Below, piece after piece: positions 27,438-38,320 of a DNA stretch of 64,000 nucleotides; position 1 is the stretch's first letter, and each line of letters begins with the position of its first letter. Source of the DNA: Pectobacterium carotovorum (GTDB lineage: Bacteria > Pseudomonadota > Gammaproteobacteria > Enterobacterales > Enterobacteriaceae); NCBI RefSeq assembly GCF_900129615.1, contig NZ_FQWI01000007.1, forward strand, positions 62,001 through 126,000, read 5' to 3'. The notes below the pieces were generated by a model. It saw only the letters and a list, made by a program, of their open reading frames with translations, did no database searches and was not told the DNA's origin. The translations under genes and the position numbers were made by a program.

Positions 27438-28708
27438 TCAAGCTGGGTGTGATTGCCGACGATTTTACCGGTGCCACGGATATCGCCAGCTTTCTGGTGA
27501 ACAACGGGCTGCCGACCGTGCAGCTCAACGGCGTACCGCCGTCCGACTTTAACGTTGAGACGCAGGCAGTCGTGATTAGTCTGAAATCGCGATCCTGCCC
27601 GGCAGAACAGGCGGTAGCAGATTCCCTTAAGGCGCTGGCGTGGCTGCAACAGCAGGGCTGCCAGCAGTTCTACTTTAAATATTGTTCCACCTTCGACAGC
27701 ACCGCGAAAGGCAACATCGGTCCGGTGACCGATGCACTGTTGGAGCAGCTTGGCGAAACGCAAACCATCATCTCTCCGGCGCTGCCGGTGAACGGCAGAA
27801 CCGTCTATCAGGGTCACCTGTTCGTGATGGATCAACTGCTGTCCGAATCGGGAATGCGCCATCATCCCGTCACACCGATGACGGACAGCAACCTGATGCG
27901 CGTCATGGAGCAGCAAGCTGCCGGGCGCTGCGGTTTGGTGCCGTATGCCGTGATGGATCAGGGGGCAGAGGCCGTCAAACAGCGTCTGGCGCAGTTGAAA
28001 GAACAAGGCGTTCGCTACGTGGTGCTGGATACGCTGAACGAACAGCACCTGTTAACGCAGGGCGAGGCGCTGCGCGATGTGAAGCTGGTCACCGGTGGCT
28101 CCGGCCTGGCGATTGGGCTGGCGCGCCAGTTGGCAGAACCCGTGACACAAATCGGTTCCGCAACCGACGCCGGCAAGCCGCAGTCCGGCGCAGGCGTTGT
28201 GCTGTCCGGTTCCTGTTCGGTGATGACCAACAAGCAGGTCGCCCACTATCTGAAACAGGCGGCGGGTCGCGCGATTGACGTCGCGCGCTGCTTAGAGAGC
28301 AATGACGCTCAGCAAGCCTACGTTCAGGAACTGGCCGACTGGGTGAAGGCACACCGTGACGACCCACTCGCGCCGCTGCTGTACGCCACCTCATCACCCG
28401 ATGAACTGGCGCAAATTCAGCAGCGCTGGGGCGCGGAAGCCAGCAGTCAGGCAGTAGAGAAATTGTTTGCCGCCGTTGCCCGCCAGCTTCAGCAAGACGA
28501 TTTCCAGCGCTTCATCATCGCGGGCGGTGAAACCTCCAGCATCGTGGTACAGACGCTGGGCATCCACGCATTCCATATCGGGCCGTCTATTTCTCCCGGC
28601 GTGCCGTGGGTGCGCTCCACCAATCATCCACTCTCGCTGGCGTTGAAATCCGGCAATTTCGGTGATGAAGACTTTTTTGCCCGCGCCCAAAAGGAGTTTG
28701 CCGCATGA
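27434..28708 (+). CDS. otnK: 3-oxo-tetronate kinase OtnK (YgbK)
   Basis: 424 residues, DUF1537-type four-carbon acid sugar kinase. The N-terminal domain starts with GVIADDFTGATDIA (6-19) and the C-terminal nucleotide-binding domain contains FIIAGGETSSIVVQTLG (about 359-375) and PSISPGVPW. It phosphorylates 3-oxo-tetronate at O4. Coupled by ATGA overlaps to both neighbours. Confidence 0.93.
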   Translation: MIKLGVIADDFTGATDIASFLVNNGLPTVQLNGVPPSDFNVETQAVVISLKSRSCPAEQAVADSLKALAWLQQQGCQQFYFKYCSTFDSTAKGNIGPVTDALLEQLGETQTIISPALPVNGRTVYQGHLFVMDQLLSESGMRHHPVTPMTDSNLMRVMEQQAAGRCGLVPYAVMDQGAEAVKQRLAQLKEQGVRYVVLDTLNEQHLLTQGEALRDVKLVTGGSGLAIGLARQLAEPVTQIGSATDAGKPQSGAGVVLSGSCSVMTNKQVAHYLKQAAGRAIDVARCLESNDAQQAYVQELADWVKAHRDDPLAPLLYATSSPDELAQIQQRWGAEASSQAVEKLFAAVARQLQQDDFQRFIIAGGETSSIVVQTLGIHAFHIGPSISPGVPWVRSTNHPLSLALKSGNFGDEDFFARAQKEFAA

Positions 28709-29361
28709 GTAAAAAACACCACAGCACCGAGGCTGCGCTAAACCGCGAGCAACGCGCACGCGCGGAAATGGTCAAACTAGGTGCGTCCTTTTTTCAGCGC
28801 GGCTACGCCACCGGTTCGGCAGGCAATCTCTCACTGCTACTGGATGACGGCACGCTGCTGGCAACACCGACTGGCTCCTGCCTCGGCGAACTGGATGCCG
28901 AGCGGCTGTCCAAAGTCAGCATGAGTGGCGAGTGGCTCTCCGGGGATAAACCGTCGAAAGAAGTCAGTTTTCACCTGTCGATTTACCGTAACGATCCCGA
29001 ATGCAAAGCGATCGTTCACCTGCACAGCACCTATTTGACGGCGCTCTCCTGTCTGGAAGGGTTGGACACGCAGGATGCCATCAAGCCGTTCACGCCCTAT
29101 GTGGTGATGCGAGTCGGTAAAGTGCCCGTCGTCCCTTATTACCGCCCCGGCGATGCGCGGCTCGGTGAAGATCTGGCGAAACTGGCCTCGCGCTATAAAG
29201 CGTTCTTGTTGGCTAATCACGGTCCCGTCGTCACCGGTAAGGATCTGCGTGCAGCGGCGGACAACATGGAAGAGTTGGAAGAAACCGCCAAGCTGATTTT
29301 TATTCTCGGTGATCGAAAAATTCGCTACCTCACCGCTGACGAAATTACCGAGCTCTCTTGA
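28705..29361 (+). CDS. otnC: 3-oxo-tetronate 4-phosphate decarboxylase OtnC (YgbL)
   Basis: 218 residues, class II aldolase/adducin fold. It shows GNLSLLLDDG, an active-site Glu in SKEVSFHLSIY (about 91-100), the zinc-binding HLHS and LLANHGPV histidines. It decarboxylates 3-oxo-tetronate 4-phosphate to dihydroxyacetone phosphate and CO2. Confidence 0.93.
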   Translation: MSKKHHSTEAALNREQRARAEMVKLGASFFQRGYATGSAGNLSLLLDDGTLLATPTGSCLGELDAERLSKVSMSGEWLSGDKPSKEVSFHLSIYRNDPECKAIVHLHSTYLTALSCLEGLDTQDAIKPFTPYVVMRVGKVPVVPYYRPGDARLGEDLAKLASRYKAFLLANHGPVVTGKDLRAAADNMEELEETAKLIFILGDRKIRYLTADEITELS

Positions 29362-29394
29362 TGAGTGACTTTTTACTGAGCTATGGAGTTAACC

Positions 29395-30177
29395 ATGCCT
29401 AAGTTTGCTGCCAATCTTTCTATGCTGTTTACTGACGTGCCGTTTCTCGATCGTTTTAAAGCCGCTGCCGATGCGGGTTTCACCTCGGTCGAGTACCTGT
29501 TCCCTTATGAATATCCGGCACCGTTGCTGGCGGAAAAGCTGCGGGAAAATGGCCTGAAGCAGGTGTTGTTCAATACCGCGCCCGGCAATATTGCGGCGGG
29601 CGAATGGGGCGTCTCTGCCCTGCCCGACCGTATTGAAGATGCCCGCCGGGATATCGATAACGCCCTGGAATATGCGCTGGCTCTGAATTGCCCTTCGGTG
29701 CTGGTGATGGGGGGCGTCGTGCCGCCCGGTGCAGACCGTGCTGCCTATCAGCAAACCTTTATCGATAACCTGCGCTACGCCGCCGATAAATTTGCACCAC
29801 ACGGCATCAACATCATGATTGAGGCGCTGAGCGCGAAGGTGAAGCCGAATTACCTGTTCGCCAGTCAGTATCAGGCGCTGGAATTAGCTAATTTGATCGA
29901 CAGGCCGAACGTTTATATCCAGCTCGATTTCTTCCACGCACAAATTGTCGATGGCAACCTGACGCAAATTATTCACGATTTGGCTGGCCGCATCGGACAT
30001 ATTCAAATTGCTTCGGTTCCTGCGCGACATGAACCCGATGAAGGGGAAATTAATTATCCGTTCATCTTTGCCGAATTGGATCGCGTAAATTATTCCGGCT
30101 GGGTTGGCTGTGAATATAACCCACGCGGTAAAACGAAAGACGGGTTGGGATGGGCTAAACCCTATCTGAAGAAATAA
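29395..30177 (+). CDS. otnI: 2-oxo-tetronate isomerase OtnI (YgbM)
   Basis: 260 residues from the ATG with GGAG upstream. Hydroxypyruvate-isomerase/xylose-isomerase TIM barrel: [18 protein letters not shown], metal ligands in [12 protein letters not shown] (Glu), QLDFFHAQ (Asp, His) and [10 protein letters not shown] (Glu). It converts 2-oxo-tetronate to 3-oxo-tetronate for OtnK. Confidence 0.93.
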   Translation: MPKFAANLSMLFTDVPFLDRFKAAADAGFTSVEYLFPYEYPAPLLAEKLRENGLKQVLFNTAPGNIAAGEWGVSALPDRIEDARRDIDNALEYALALNCPSVLVMGGVVPPGADRAAYQQTFIDNLRYAADKFAPHGINIMIEALSAKVKPNYLFASQYQALELANLIDRPNVYIQLDFFHAQIVDGNLTQIIHDLAGRIGHIQIASVPARHEPDEGEINYPFIFAELDRVNYSGWVGCEYNPRGKTKDGLGWAKPYLKK

Positions 30178-30258
30178 ATTATCGCGGAAAAATATTGCTG
30201 TTCCCATAAAAGAATAAACACCAGAGACATATTTATAAAATATCGAGAAAAGGTCAGG

Positions 30259-30283
30259 TTCCCGCATTATTCCGATGCGGGAA
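30259..30283 (+). other. Stable hairpin between otnI and the permease gene
   Basis: TTCCCGCAT and ATGCGGGAA form a perfect nine-base stem with a seven-base loop but no T run follows directly. It may stabilise the upstream message or attenuate the permease. Confidence 0.5.
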
Positions 30284-30371
30284 TCAGGTCACCCTTTTCT
30301 TCAAATAAAACAATAACCCACTACCTTTTCAGCCTCTGAATTGAAAAGACGGGATCAATGAGGATAAGAAC

Positions 30372-31730
30372 ATGGCCACCTCGCTCTTACTCTGCATCGC
30401 TATCGCCGGGGTATTACTCCTGCTGCTGATGGTCATTAAATTTAAAATTCAGCCCTTTGTCGCCCTGCTGGTTGTCAGTTTACTCGTTGCCCTGGCAACC
30501 GGTATTCCGACTGGCGAAGTGATGAAGGTGATTACCTCCGGCATGGGCGGTATTCTCGGTTCGGTGGCGATTATTATCGGCCTCGGTGCCATGCTGGGCA
30601 GAATGATCGAAGTGTCCGGCGGCGCGGAATCCTTAGCGCACCGCTTTGCCCAATTAATGGGGCCGGGATTAATGGTGGCAGCATTAACTATCGCCGCCTT
30701 TATTCTGGGTATTCCGGTCTTTTTCGATGTCGGCTTTATTATCCTTGCCCCAATTATTTACGGCTTTGCGAAAGTCGCTAAAGTCTCCCCGATTAAATTC
30801 GGCTTACCCGTCGCAGGCGTGATGCTGACGGTACACGTGGCGCTGCCGCCCCACCCCGGCCCGGTTGCCGCCGCTGGCCTGCTGAATGCGGATATCGGCT
30901 GGCTGACCATCATTGGCCTGCTGGTGTCGATTCCTGTCGGCATCATCAGCTACTGGGCGGCCAAAGCCATGAACCGCCGCAAGTACGCGCTTTCCGTCGA
31001 AGTGCTAGAGCAGTTGCAGTTGGCAAAACCAGAAGATACCACGCCGAATACGGCTCCCGCGTCAGCCCCTTCAGCTGGGCTGATTGCCGCGCTGATCGCG
31101 ATTCCTATCGCCATCATCATGCTCGGCACCGTGTCTGCGACCATTCTGCCCGCCGGACACCCGGTGCGTAACGTGATGTCGCTGGTCGGTTCTCCCGCCG
31201 TAGCGCTGCTAATTGCACTGGGATTAGCGTTCTGGCTGATTGCCCTGCGTCGCGGTTGGTCGTTGGAAAAAGCCAGCGGCGTGATGGGCGATGCCATGCC
31301 TGCCGCCGCGATGGTCATTATGGTGACCGGCGCCGGTGGCGTGTTCGGTAAAGTGTTGGTGGAATCGGGCATCGGTAAAGCGCTGGCGGATACGCTGACC
31401 AGCATTCACCTGCCGCTGGTGCCTGCCGCCTTTATTCTGTCGCTGGCGCTGCGTGCCTCGCAAGGTTCGGCCACCGTTGCCATCCTCACCACCTGCGGCC
31501 TGCTGAGCGAAGCCGTTAGCGGCCTGAACCAGATGCAACTGGTGCTGGTGACGCTCTCTGCCTGCTTTGGCGGGCTGGGTCTGTCACACGTCAATGACTC
31601 CGGTTTCTGGATCGTCACCAAATATCTGGGGCTGTCCGTCGCCGATGGCCTGCGCACCTGGACGGTGCTGACGACTATCCTCGGGCTGGCTGGATTCCTC
31701 TTCACCTGGGCGCTGTGGCTGGTGCTGTAA
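30372..31730 (+). CDS. GntP-family permease, YgbN-like
   Basis: 452 residues with about 12 hydrophobic segments. GntP hallmarks include GIPVFFDVGFIILAPI (about 116-131), ALPPHPGPVAAAG (about 155-167) and the C-terminal FGGLGLSHVNDSGFW. GntP permeases are proton symporters for gluconate-type acids; the position after ltnD-otnKCI, as for ygbN in E. coli, implies uptake of L-threonate or D-erythronate. The last gene of the operon. Confidence 0.9.
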   Translation: MATSLLLCIAIAGVLLLLLMVIKFKIQPFVALLVVSLLVALATGIPTGEVMKVITSGMGGILGSVAIIIGLGAMLGRMIEVSGGAESLAHRFAQLMGPGLMVAALTIAAFILGIPVFFDVGFIILAPIIYGFAKVAKVSPIKFGLPVAGVMLTVHVALPPHPGPVAAAGLLNADIGWLTIIGLLVSIPVGIISYWAAKAMNRRKYALSVEVLEQLQLAKPEDTTPNTAPASAPSAGLIAALIAIPIAIIMLGTVSATILPAGHPVRNVMSLVGSPAVALLIALGLAFWLIALRRGWSLEKASGVMGDAMPAAAMVIMVTGAGGVFGKVLVESGIGKALADTLTSIHLPLVPAAFILSLALRASQGSATVAILTTCGLLSEAVSGLNQMQLVLVTLSACFGGLGLSHVNDSGFWIVTKYLGLSVADGLRTWTVLTTILGLAGFLFTWALWLVL

Positions 31731-31745
31731 TCGCGTGAAATTTCA

Positions 31746-31773
31746 CAATGGGGAGGCGGCGGCTTCCCCATTG
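31746..31773 (+). terminator. Hairpin after the permease gene
   Basis: CAATGGGGA/TCCCCATTG, nine perfect pairs with a ten-base loop, 16 bases past the stop; no T run, so a terminator role is tentative. The rest of the 312-base gap to the next gene is AT-rich leader sequence without another clear signal. Confidence 0.5.
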
Positions 31774-32042
31774 GTATCAACTAAATGCTGCATTTACATA
31801 CCCCTTTTATGCTGAAAAATGCGCCCTTTTTACTCCTATACTCCACATCTACCCGTTTTTATTCTGCCTTTATAATATCGCTTGGGTAAGCAACAACGCG
31901 TTTTCCTGCCCACTCTCGCAAATTGGCATACCGCACACATTATGTAATCAGACGTGCACCCAATTCCTGACCTGTCATAAAGGATGCCCAATCTATAAGG
32001 CAAAGCCTGCATCTATCAATGAAAAAATAATAAAGGAACATT

Positions 32043-33722
32043 ATGAATTTTCTATCAAAAATGAAACTTGGTGCCATGCTGGGCGCAGGTTTCGCCTCTG
32101 TCATCATTATCGGTCTGATGGTTGCCATTCTGGGACGCGTCCATCTCGCCAATCTGGGTAAAGATATTGAATCACTCTCTGAAAAAAATCTGGCCAACCT
32201 GCTTCTGATTCAGGACACCAAGAGTGGTTTTGAGGTTGTCGCCCGTGTTGTCCGTAATATCGGGCTCTCACAAGACAGCGCCCGTATCCAGGAAGAAAAA
32301 CGCCTGTTCGATCAGCAAATTATCCGCAATAACGAAGCCCTGGCGAAAGTCTATAAACAGCTTGCCGAACCTGAGGCGCGTGCCTTGCTGGAGCAGCTCG
32401 CGCAGGCACGCCCGGCTTACCTAAAAGCGGTGAATACAGCCATTGAATTAAGCCTCTCTGGGGTGCCCGAAGAAAAAGTGCAGGCCGCGTTAGTCATGGT
32501 CAATGAAATGCCACCTGCACAGGCTTCGGTTTTCGCGGCTCTGGACGGGCTGACTGCGTTGCAGAAAAAGCAAACGATGGAAACAACGACCAACGCCATG
32601 AATAAAGCCAGGGATGATGGAAATACGCTGCTGCTGTTCGCTGCGTTCGCGGTCTTCATCGGGATTTTTATCTCCATCCTGATCACCCGCACGATAAAAA
32701 ATCTGCTGGGTGGCGAAGTCGCTTACGCGGCACACATCGCGCAAGAGGTTGCACAGGGAAATCTGGCCGTCAGCGTCAATCTGCGCCCCGGCGACAACCA
32801 CAGCGTGCTGGCAGCCATGAACGGTATGCGCAAAAGCCTGAGTGAGATTGTTGAGCAAGTGCGTGAGAGCAGCGAATCGATCGCAACCGGTGCCAGCCAG
32901 ATTGCCGCTGGCAGCACCGACCTCAGCCAGCGCACGGAAGAACAGGCGGCCAACCTGCAACAAACCGCCGCCTCAATGGAAGAAATGAGCCAGACCGTGC
33001 GCCAAAACACCGAGACGGTGCGTAATGCCACGCAGTTGGCGCAGGCCGCCAGCGATACCGCCGCCAAAGGGGGCGAAGCCGTCGGCAATATCGTGATAAC
33101 GATGAAAGAAATCACCGACAGCTCGCACAAAATTGGCGACATCATTAGCGTCATTGACGGCATTGCCTTCCAGACCAACATTCTGGCGCTTAACGCCGCA
33201 GTGGAAGCCGCGCGGGCTGGCGAACAAGGCCGTGGTTTTGCGGTAGTGGCAGGGGAAGTGCGTTCTCTGGCGCAACGCTCTGCTTCCGCGGCGAAAGAAA
33301 TCAAAGAGCTGATCGGCCACAGCGTCGAGAAAGTGGAAGCCGGTTCCGTCATGGTGAACAGCGCCGGTGCGACGATTGAAGCACTGGTGCGCCAGGCACA
33401 CAATGTTGCCGATCTGCTTAACGAAATTGGCGTCACCACGCAGGAACAAGAGTCCGGCGTCTCGCAGATTCATGATGCCGTTAACCAGCTTGATCAGGTC
33501 ACACAGCAGAACGCCGCACTCGTTGAGCAATCCGCATCCGCCGCCGATAGCCTGAGCGATCAGGCTGCCCGTCTGGTCGAACTGATGAAAGTCTTCATCA
33601 TTGAAGGCGGATCGTCACAGCGCATTACACCGCCGTTGAAACGGCCTGACAGCGCCAAGCTCTCTCTCGCGAATCCTAAAAGCAGCACGGGAAGCGATAG
33701 CCAAAACTGGGAACAGTTCTAA
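32043..33722 (+). CDS. Methyl-accepting chemotaxis protein 1
   Basis: 559 residues. Membrane segment 1 covers about 12-32, a periplasmic four-helix-bundle ligand domain about 33-190, membrane segment 2 about 195-216, HAMP about 217-270, then the coiled-coil signalling domain with methylation helices and the highly conserved hairpin tip [20 protein letters not shown]. It ends in NWEQF, a variant of the NWETF tether for CheR and CheB. It senses an unknown small molecule and controls CheA. First of four tandem receptors; its cytoplasmic half is almost identical to that of receptor 2. Confidence 0.94.
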   Translation: MNFLSKMKLGAMLGAGFASVIIIGLMVAILGRVHLANLGKDIESLSEKNLANLLLIQDTKSGFEVVARVVRNIGLSQDSARIQEEKRLFDQQIIRNNEALAKVYKQLAEPEARALLEQLAQARPAYLKAVNTAIELSLSGVPEEKVQAALVMVNEMPPAQASVFAALDGLTALQKKQTMETTTNAMNKARDDGNTLLLFAAFAVFIGIFISILITRTIKNLLGGEVAYAAHIAQEVAQGNLAVSVNLRPGDNHSVLAAMNGMRKSLSEIVEQVRESSESIATGASQIAAGSTDLSQRTEEQAANLQQTAASMEEMSQTVRQNTETVRNATQLAQAASDTAAKGGEAVGNIVITMKEITDSSHKIGDIISVIDGIAFQTNILALNAAVEAARAGEQGRGFAVVAGEVRSLAQRSASAAKEIKELIGHSVEKVEAGSVMVNSAGATIEALVRQAHNVADLLNEIGVTTQEQESGVSQIHDAVNQLDQVTQQNAALVEQSASAADSLSDQAARLVELMKVFIIEGGSSQRITPPLKRPDSAKLSLANPKSSTGSDSQNWEQF

Positions 33723-33730
33723 TTCTACGC

Positions 33731-33753
33731 GGGGGATGGATCGCACATCCCCC
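33731..33753 (+). other. Hairpin after chemoreceptor 1
   Basis: GGGGGATG/CATCCCCC stem of eight bases with a seven-base loop, nine bases after the stop; no T run. Confidence 0.45.
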
Positions 33754-33848
33754 ACTCGACGTTCACATCCCTTCACCACCAGCATCATCCCTTCCCTGCG
33801 TTTCCTGTTTTTTCCTCATCCGCATGCGGCAATGTCGACAATTAAAAT

Positions 33849-33875
33849 CAATGTTTTCGCCGGTCATGCCGATAT
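33849..33875 (+). promoter_or_regulatory. Sigma-28 (FliA) promoter candidate for chemoreceptor 2
   Basis: CAATGTTT, an 11-base spacer, and GCCGATAT match the flagellar class-3 consensus TAAAGTTT-N11-GCCGATAA at 13 of 16 positions. It lies about 125 bases before the start codon, in the gap 33723-34000. Confidence 0.65.
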
Positions 33876-34000
33876 CCTAGAGTGGACTGCTTAGTTATTC
33901 ATCAGAAGGATTTAGAAACCGCAGTCGTACATTGCTCTTGTCGTGCAGAAGAAAATCCGCTTAATAACAATAAACAGTGTCAATAAGTCATGAGGATAAC

Positions 34001-35671
34001 ATGCAGAATAAAAGAAAAATGAAACTGGGTACTCAGGTCGGTTCGGGTTTTGCCATTGTTATTGTTATCGGCCTATTAGTGGCCATTTTCGGCAGAATGC
34101 ATCTGGTTGGCCTCGGTAATACCACCGACAGGCTGGCCAAACACCACCTTGCCAACCTCATCGTGCTACAAGAATTGAAAGATAATCTTAACGTCACGAT
34201 CAAAGCCACGTTGCGTATGCTTATCGCAACCGAACAAAAGGTTCTGGAAGACAATCAAAAACTGATTGAAACCACGAGCGCCAAAAACACCAAGCTCGTC
34301 ACGCAGTTGGAAGAAAATTTACGGGCAACCGAAGTCCGCAATATTCTGGGTGAACTTCAGCAAAATCGTACTGAATTTGCCACCGTGGGCCGCCAGGCCG
34401 TCGCACTGTCACTCAGCAATCGGCAGGCTGAATCTATCGAATTGGTTAAAACCCAGCTTGAACCCATACAAACCCGGCTTTTTAACAACCTGAACACCAT
34501 GATTCAGTTGCAGAAAGACTACACCACGCAAACGGCCACCAACGCGATTGAAGAGTCCTACTATGATGGCAATTCACTGCTGGTTCTGGCCGTCATCGCC
34601 TCCTTGTTCGGTGCAGGCATCGCCTGGCTGATTACCCGCCACATCAAGAAGCAACTGGGAGGCGAACCCGCCTATGCCACGCAGGTCACACAGGAAATCG
34701 CACAAGGTAATCTCGCGATGCCGGTCGATCTGGCGTCAGGCGACAATACCAGCTTGCTGTTCGCAATGAATAACATGCGCAAAAGCTTAAGCAGCATTGT
34801 TGAGCAAGTGCGTGAGAGCAGCGAATCTATCGCAACCGGTGCTAGCCAGATTGCCGCAGGCAGCACTGATCTCAGCCAGCGCACGGAAGAGCAGGCGGCG
34901 AATCTGCAACAAACCGCCGCCTCAACGGAAGAAATGAGCCAGACCGTGCGTCAGAATGCCGATACGGTGCGCAATGCCGCTCAACTGGCGCAAGCTGCCA
35001 GCGATACCGCCGCTAAAGGCGGCGAAGCCGTCGGCAACATCGTTATCACCATGAAAGAAATTACCGACAGCTCGCACAAAATTGGCGACATCATTAGCGT
35101 CATCGATGGCATCGCTTTCCAGACCAACATTCTGGCGCTTAACGCCGCAGTGGAAGCCGCACGCGCAGGTGAGCAAGGCCGTGGCTTTGCCGTAGTGGCA
35201 GGCGAGGTTCGCTCGCTGGCACAGCGTTCTGCAACGGCAGCCAAAGAGATTAAAGAGCTGATCGGCCACAGCGTCGAGAAAGTCGAGGTAGGTTCCAGAC
35301 TGGTCAGTGATGCGGGGACGACAATCGAAGAACTGGTGCGTCAGGCGCGCCACGTTGCCGACCTGATTAATGAAATTGGCGTCACCACGCAGGAGCAAGA
35401 ATCCGGCGTCTCGCAGATCCATGATGCTGTTAATCAGCTTGATAAGGTGACGCAGCAGAACGCCGCGCTTGTTGAGCAATCCGCTTCCGCTGCCGATAGC
35501 CTGAGCGATCAAGCGGCCCATCTGGTCGAGCTGATGAAAACCTTCACCGTTGAGGGCGGCTCGTCACAGCGCATGGCGACACCGTTGAAAAGACCTACCA
35601 GCGCCACTCTCTCTCTCGCCAGACCGAAAAGCAGCGCGGGAAGCGATAAGCAAAACTGGGAAACCTTTTAA
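34001..35671 (+). CDS. Methyl-accepting chemotaxis protein 2
   Basis: 556 residues from the ATG preceded by GAGGATAAC; an in-frame start at 33977 lacks a ribosome site. Layout as in its neighbour: membrane segment about 14-34, helical periplasmic domain, second membrane segment about 191-212, HAMP, signalling domain, NWETF tail. The periplasmic domain differs clearly from receptor 1, while the signalling domain is nearly identical to it, so ligand range has diverged while output is conserved. A good sigma-28 promoter lies upstream. Confidence 0.94.
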   Translation: MQNKRKMKLGTQVGSGFAIVIVIGLLVAIFGRMHLVGLGNTTDRLAKHHLANLIVLQELKDNLNVTIKATLRMLIATEQKVLEDNQKLIETTSAKNTKLVTQLEENLRATEVRNILGELQQNRTEFATVGRQAVALSLSNRQAESIELVKTQLEPIQTRLFNNLNTMIQLQKDYTTQTATNAIEESYYDGNSLLVLAVIASLFGAGIAWLITRHIKKQLGGEPAYATQVTQEIAQGNLAMPVDLASGDNTSLLFAMNNMRKSLSSIVEQVRESSESIATGASQIAAGSTDLSQRTEEQAANLQQTAASTEEMSQTVRQNADTVRNAAQLAQAASDTAAKGGEAVGNIVITMKEITDSSHKIGDIISVIDGIAFQTNILALNAAVEAARAGEQGRGFAVVAGEVRSLAQRSATAAKEIKELIGHSVEKVEVGSRLVSDAGTTIEELVRQARHVADLINEIGVTTQEQESGVSQIHDAVNQLDKVTQQNAALVEQSASAADSLSDQAAHLVELMKTFTVEGGSSQRMATPLKRPTSATLSLARPKSSAGSDKQNWETF

Positions 35672-35694
35672 CGGCTAATCAAAAGAAACCCAAA

Positions 35695-35721
35695 ACCGCT
35701 GATCGCTCAGCGGTTTTTTTT
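35695..35721 (+). terminator. Rho-independent terminator after chemoreceptor 2
   Basis: ACCGCTGA/TCAGCGGT stem, TCGC loop, followed by eight Ts. Confidence 0.9.
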
Positions 35722-36352
35722 CAATAGATAAGAGCAATGAATAAAAAGAAAAATCAGACGTTGGCTTTATATTAAGCGTGATGGAATAAAATCAATAAAA
35801 ACGAGGAGTGGCAATTTTCGATGATAAAAACATCAAATATATGGAGGTAAAAACATCATGTCGTTCGAAAAAAAAGAATGAATGAAAAATAAGCCTCTTT
35901 TAGCGTTGAATAAATAAACAAAAAATCATAACCACAGCGTTTATTAACATGATTGTCAATTTAGCATTACAGCACGACTCCAGTTTATTTTTTCTCTAAT
36001 CCATAGAGATATTGCGGCTTTTACCGCCACCTTTTATACTCCTGCGCCACCATTTACCCTTATTTGCCAATGTTCCATCGCACCAGACACGACGATCACT
36101 TACCGGAGAGCGTGACAGGAAAAAGTAAACTTAGGATCGGTTTATTAGCCAAGGGAAACGGGCAACAATTACGGAAAAGGATAGACCTGTCATTCTTCAA
36201 GCCGCATGTCTATTCATCTTTCTGCGACTCGAATCTTTAGGGTATCAACGTGATGGCACTTGCAAAATAAATACATTTTCGCAACGCCTATTTCACATTA
36301 AAAGCACGCCGGCACCAACCATATTCGTTCTCAACATATAATAAGGGACACA
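35722..36352. other. Long AT-rich intergenic region
   Basis: About 630 bases without a convincing gene. It holds AT-rich sequence, one dispersed palindromic repeat at 36186-36245, and presumably the promoter of chemoreceptor 3; no consensus sigma-28 site was found. Confidence 0.6.
36186..36245. repeat. Full copy of a dispersed palindromic repeat
   Basis: About 60 bases starting CCTGTCATTCTTCAAGCCGC and ending GCGACTCGAATCTTTAGGG plus TAT. The ends are imperfect inverted repeats (TTCAAGC.GC and GC..CTCGAA). A second full copy is at 41600-41658 and half copies at 17646-17668 and 57342-57365. Confidence 0.75.
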
Positions 36353-38023
36353 ATGAATCTCATAAAAAATAGTAGCCTGGGTAAAATGCTAGGGACTGGC
36401 TTTACTCTGGTCATCGCTATCGGATTTCTGGTGGCGGTATTTGGCCGTATCCAGTTAGACAAACTCGGAGAAAACATCCAGCTGTTATCGCAGGTTCGCA
36501 TCACCAACCTCCTGATGATGCAGGAATTTAAAGACAACATAAACACCAACGCGATCGCCATCAGAAACCTGACGATGCTGGAAGACAGCCAGCAAATGCA
36601 AGGAGAGAAAGCGCGTATCGAGGAGATGATTTCCCGTAATAACGCATTACTCGCAAAAATACACGACGCCGCCATCGAGCAACGTGCTCAGGAACTGGTC
36701 GCGGTACTGGAGCGCGTACGCCCGGCCTATAGCAGTAGCTATAAAGACGCCATCGCATTGGCAACGGCGAACAAGAACAGCGAAGCTCAACATCTGTTAT
36801 TAACAGACGTGCGTGTCAAGCAGGATGCCGTCTTCCAAGCCCTGAATGACATGGTTAACTGGCAAGAGAAGCTCACGGTTGAAATCGCCGAGCAGTCTTT
36901 AAAGAACGCCACTAGCGCAGGTACGTTGATGGTCATTATCGCCCTGCTTTCTGTCGTGCTGGGAGCAATGATCTCATGGTGGATTACCCGAGCCATTAAA
37001 CGTCAGCTCGGGGGAGAACCAGCCTACACATTGGAAGTCACGCGTCAGGTTGCACAGGGGAATCTGGCCGTTGCGATTGAACTGCGCGACGGTGATACCA
37101 CCAGCGTGCTGGCCGCGATGGAAGATATGCGTCAAAACCTGAGCAACCTCGTCGGTCAGGTGCATCAGAGCAGCGAATCTATCGCTACGGGCGCGACGCA
37201 GATTGCGATGGGCAACACCGATCTAAGCCAACGCACGGAAGAGCAGGCTGCGAATCTTCAGGAAACCGCCGCCTCAATGGAACAAATGAATACCACGGTG
37301 AAGCAGAACGCTGCGACCGTGCGCACCGCCACAGAACTGGCCCATTCCGCCAGCACCACGGCGCAAAAAGGTGGCGATGCGGTCAATAACGTTGTGCGTA
37401 CCATGGAAGATATCACCGCCAGCTCACGTAAGATCGGCGATATTATCGGCGTCATCGACAGCATTGCTTTCCAGACCAACATCCTGGCGCTCAATGCTGC
37501 CGTTGAAGCGGCCAGAGCCGGTGAACAGGGCCGTGGCTTCGCCGTGGTCGCGGGTGAAGTGCGCTCTCTGGCACAACGTTCTGCTTCCGCCGCGCGTGAA
37601 ATCAAAGATCTGATTAGCGTAAGCGTGTCTAACGTGGAAATGGGTGAGAAGCTGGTTAACGACGCGGGCATCACCATCAAAGACATTGTCGAAAAATCCC
37701 AGCAGGTTGCCAACCTACTCAATGAGATCGGCCTGACCACGCACGAACAGGAACAGGGCGTTTCTCAGGTCAATGATGCGGTGAATCAGCTCGATCAGGT
37801 GACCCAACAGAACGCCGCGCTGGTTGAAGAATCAGCCTCCGCCGCCGACAGCCTGAGTGAGCAAGCCAGAACGCTGCTGGAATTAATGGGTGTGTTCAAA
37901 ATCAGCGGTGTTCAAACGCCAGCACCACGCCTGACGTCACAGGCGAAGCAGCCGACGGCACCGAGACTGGCTCTGGCTGGCAAATCAGGCAGCACAAGCC
38001 GCGATAACTGGGAAACGTTTTAA
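36353..38023 (+). CDS. Methyl-accepting chemotaxis protein 3
   Basis: 556 residues. Membrane segment about 11-31, four-helix periplasmic domain about 32-190, second membrane segment about 193-213, HAMP ([20 protein letters not shown]), signalling domain with the conserved tip, and C-terminal NWETF. The HAMP and signalling parts resemble receptor 4 more than receptors 1 and 2 ([24 protein letters not shown]). The ligand is unknown. Confidence 0.94.
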   Translation: MNLIKNSSLGKMLGTGFTLVIAIGFLVAVFGRIQLDKLGENIQLLSQVRITNLLMMQEFKDNINTNAIAIRNLTMLEDSQQMQGEKARIEEMISRNNALLAKIHDAAIEQRAQELVAVLERVRPAYSSSYKDAIALATANKNSEAQHLLLTDVRVKQDAVFQALNDMVNWQEKLTVEIAEQSLKNATSAGTLMVIIALLSVVLGAMISWWITRAIKRQLGGEPAYTLEVTRQVAQGNLAVAIELRDGDTTSVLAAMEDMRQNLSNLVGQVHQSSESIATGATQIAMGNTDLSQRTEEQAANLQETAASMEQMNTTVKQNAATVRTATELAHSASTTAQKGGDAVNNVVRTMEDITASSRKIGDIIGVIDSIAFQTNILALNAAVEAARAGEQGRGFAVVAGEVRSLAQRSASAAREIKDLISVSVSNVEMGEKLVNDAGITIKDIVEKSQQVANLLNEIGLTTHEQEQGVSQVNDAVNQLDQVTQQNAALVEESASAADSLSEQARTLLELMGVFKISGVQTPAPRLTSQAKQPTAPRLALAGKSGSTSRDNWETF

Positions 38024-38071
38024 CAAACGTAGCCGAGCGATAGATTCCTCGGCCACTTAGCGCACAAAATA

Positions 38072-38100
38072 AAGCCGCTGACGCTTCAGCGGCTTTTTTA
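38072..38100 (+). terminator. Rho-independent terminator after chemoreceptor 3
   Basis: AAGCCGCTGA/TCAGCGGCTT, ten perfect pairs, four-base loop, followed by Ts. Confidence 0.9.
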
Positions 38101-38283
38101 TTGCTCAGGGATAACAGGAATAAATAATACGGTTAAAAAATCCGCGCCAATTAATAAATATCACAATTAAAAATGAATATTTACAAAATAAATATCAATA
38201 AGAAAAAGATCTTACTCTTATTAGGTAGGCCATCATTGATTAATATTTATTATCTATTCTGATTGCGATAAGAAAAGAATATT

Positions 38284-38320
38284 AACCTCCTGACGGACTA
38301 ATAAATCAGGGGGTTTTGTT
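38284..38320 (+). terminator. Orphan terminator-like hairpin in the receptor 3-4 gap
   Basis: AACCTCCTGA pairs with TCAGGGGGTT (ten pairs, one G-U) around a 12-base loop, followed by TTGTT. No coding gene precedes it after the chemoreceptor 3 terminator about 190 bases upstream. The gap 38101-38616 is otherwise AT-rich with no gene. Confidence 0.5.

Noticed and set aside
36313-36345. TAAAAGCA as a sigma-28 -35 before chemoreceptor 3
   Set aside because: The corresponding -10 position (ACCATATT) matches the consensus poorly.
38260-38275. TGCGATAA before chemoreceptor 4 as a sigma-28 -10
   Set aside because: No matching -35 at the required 11-base spacing and it is over 300 bases from the gene.
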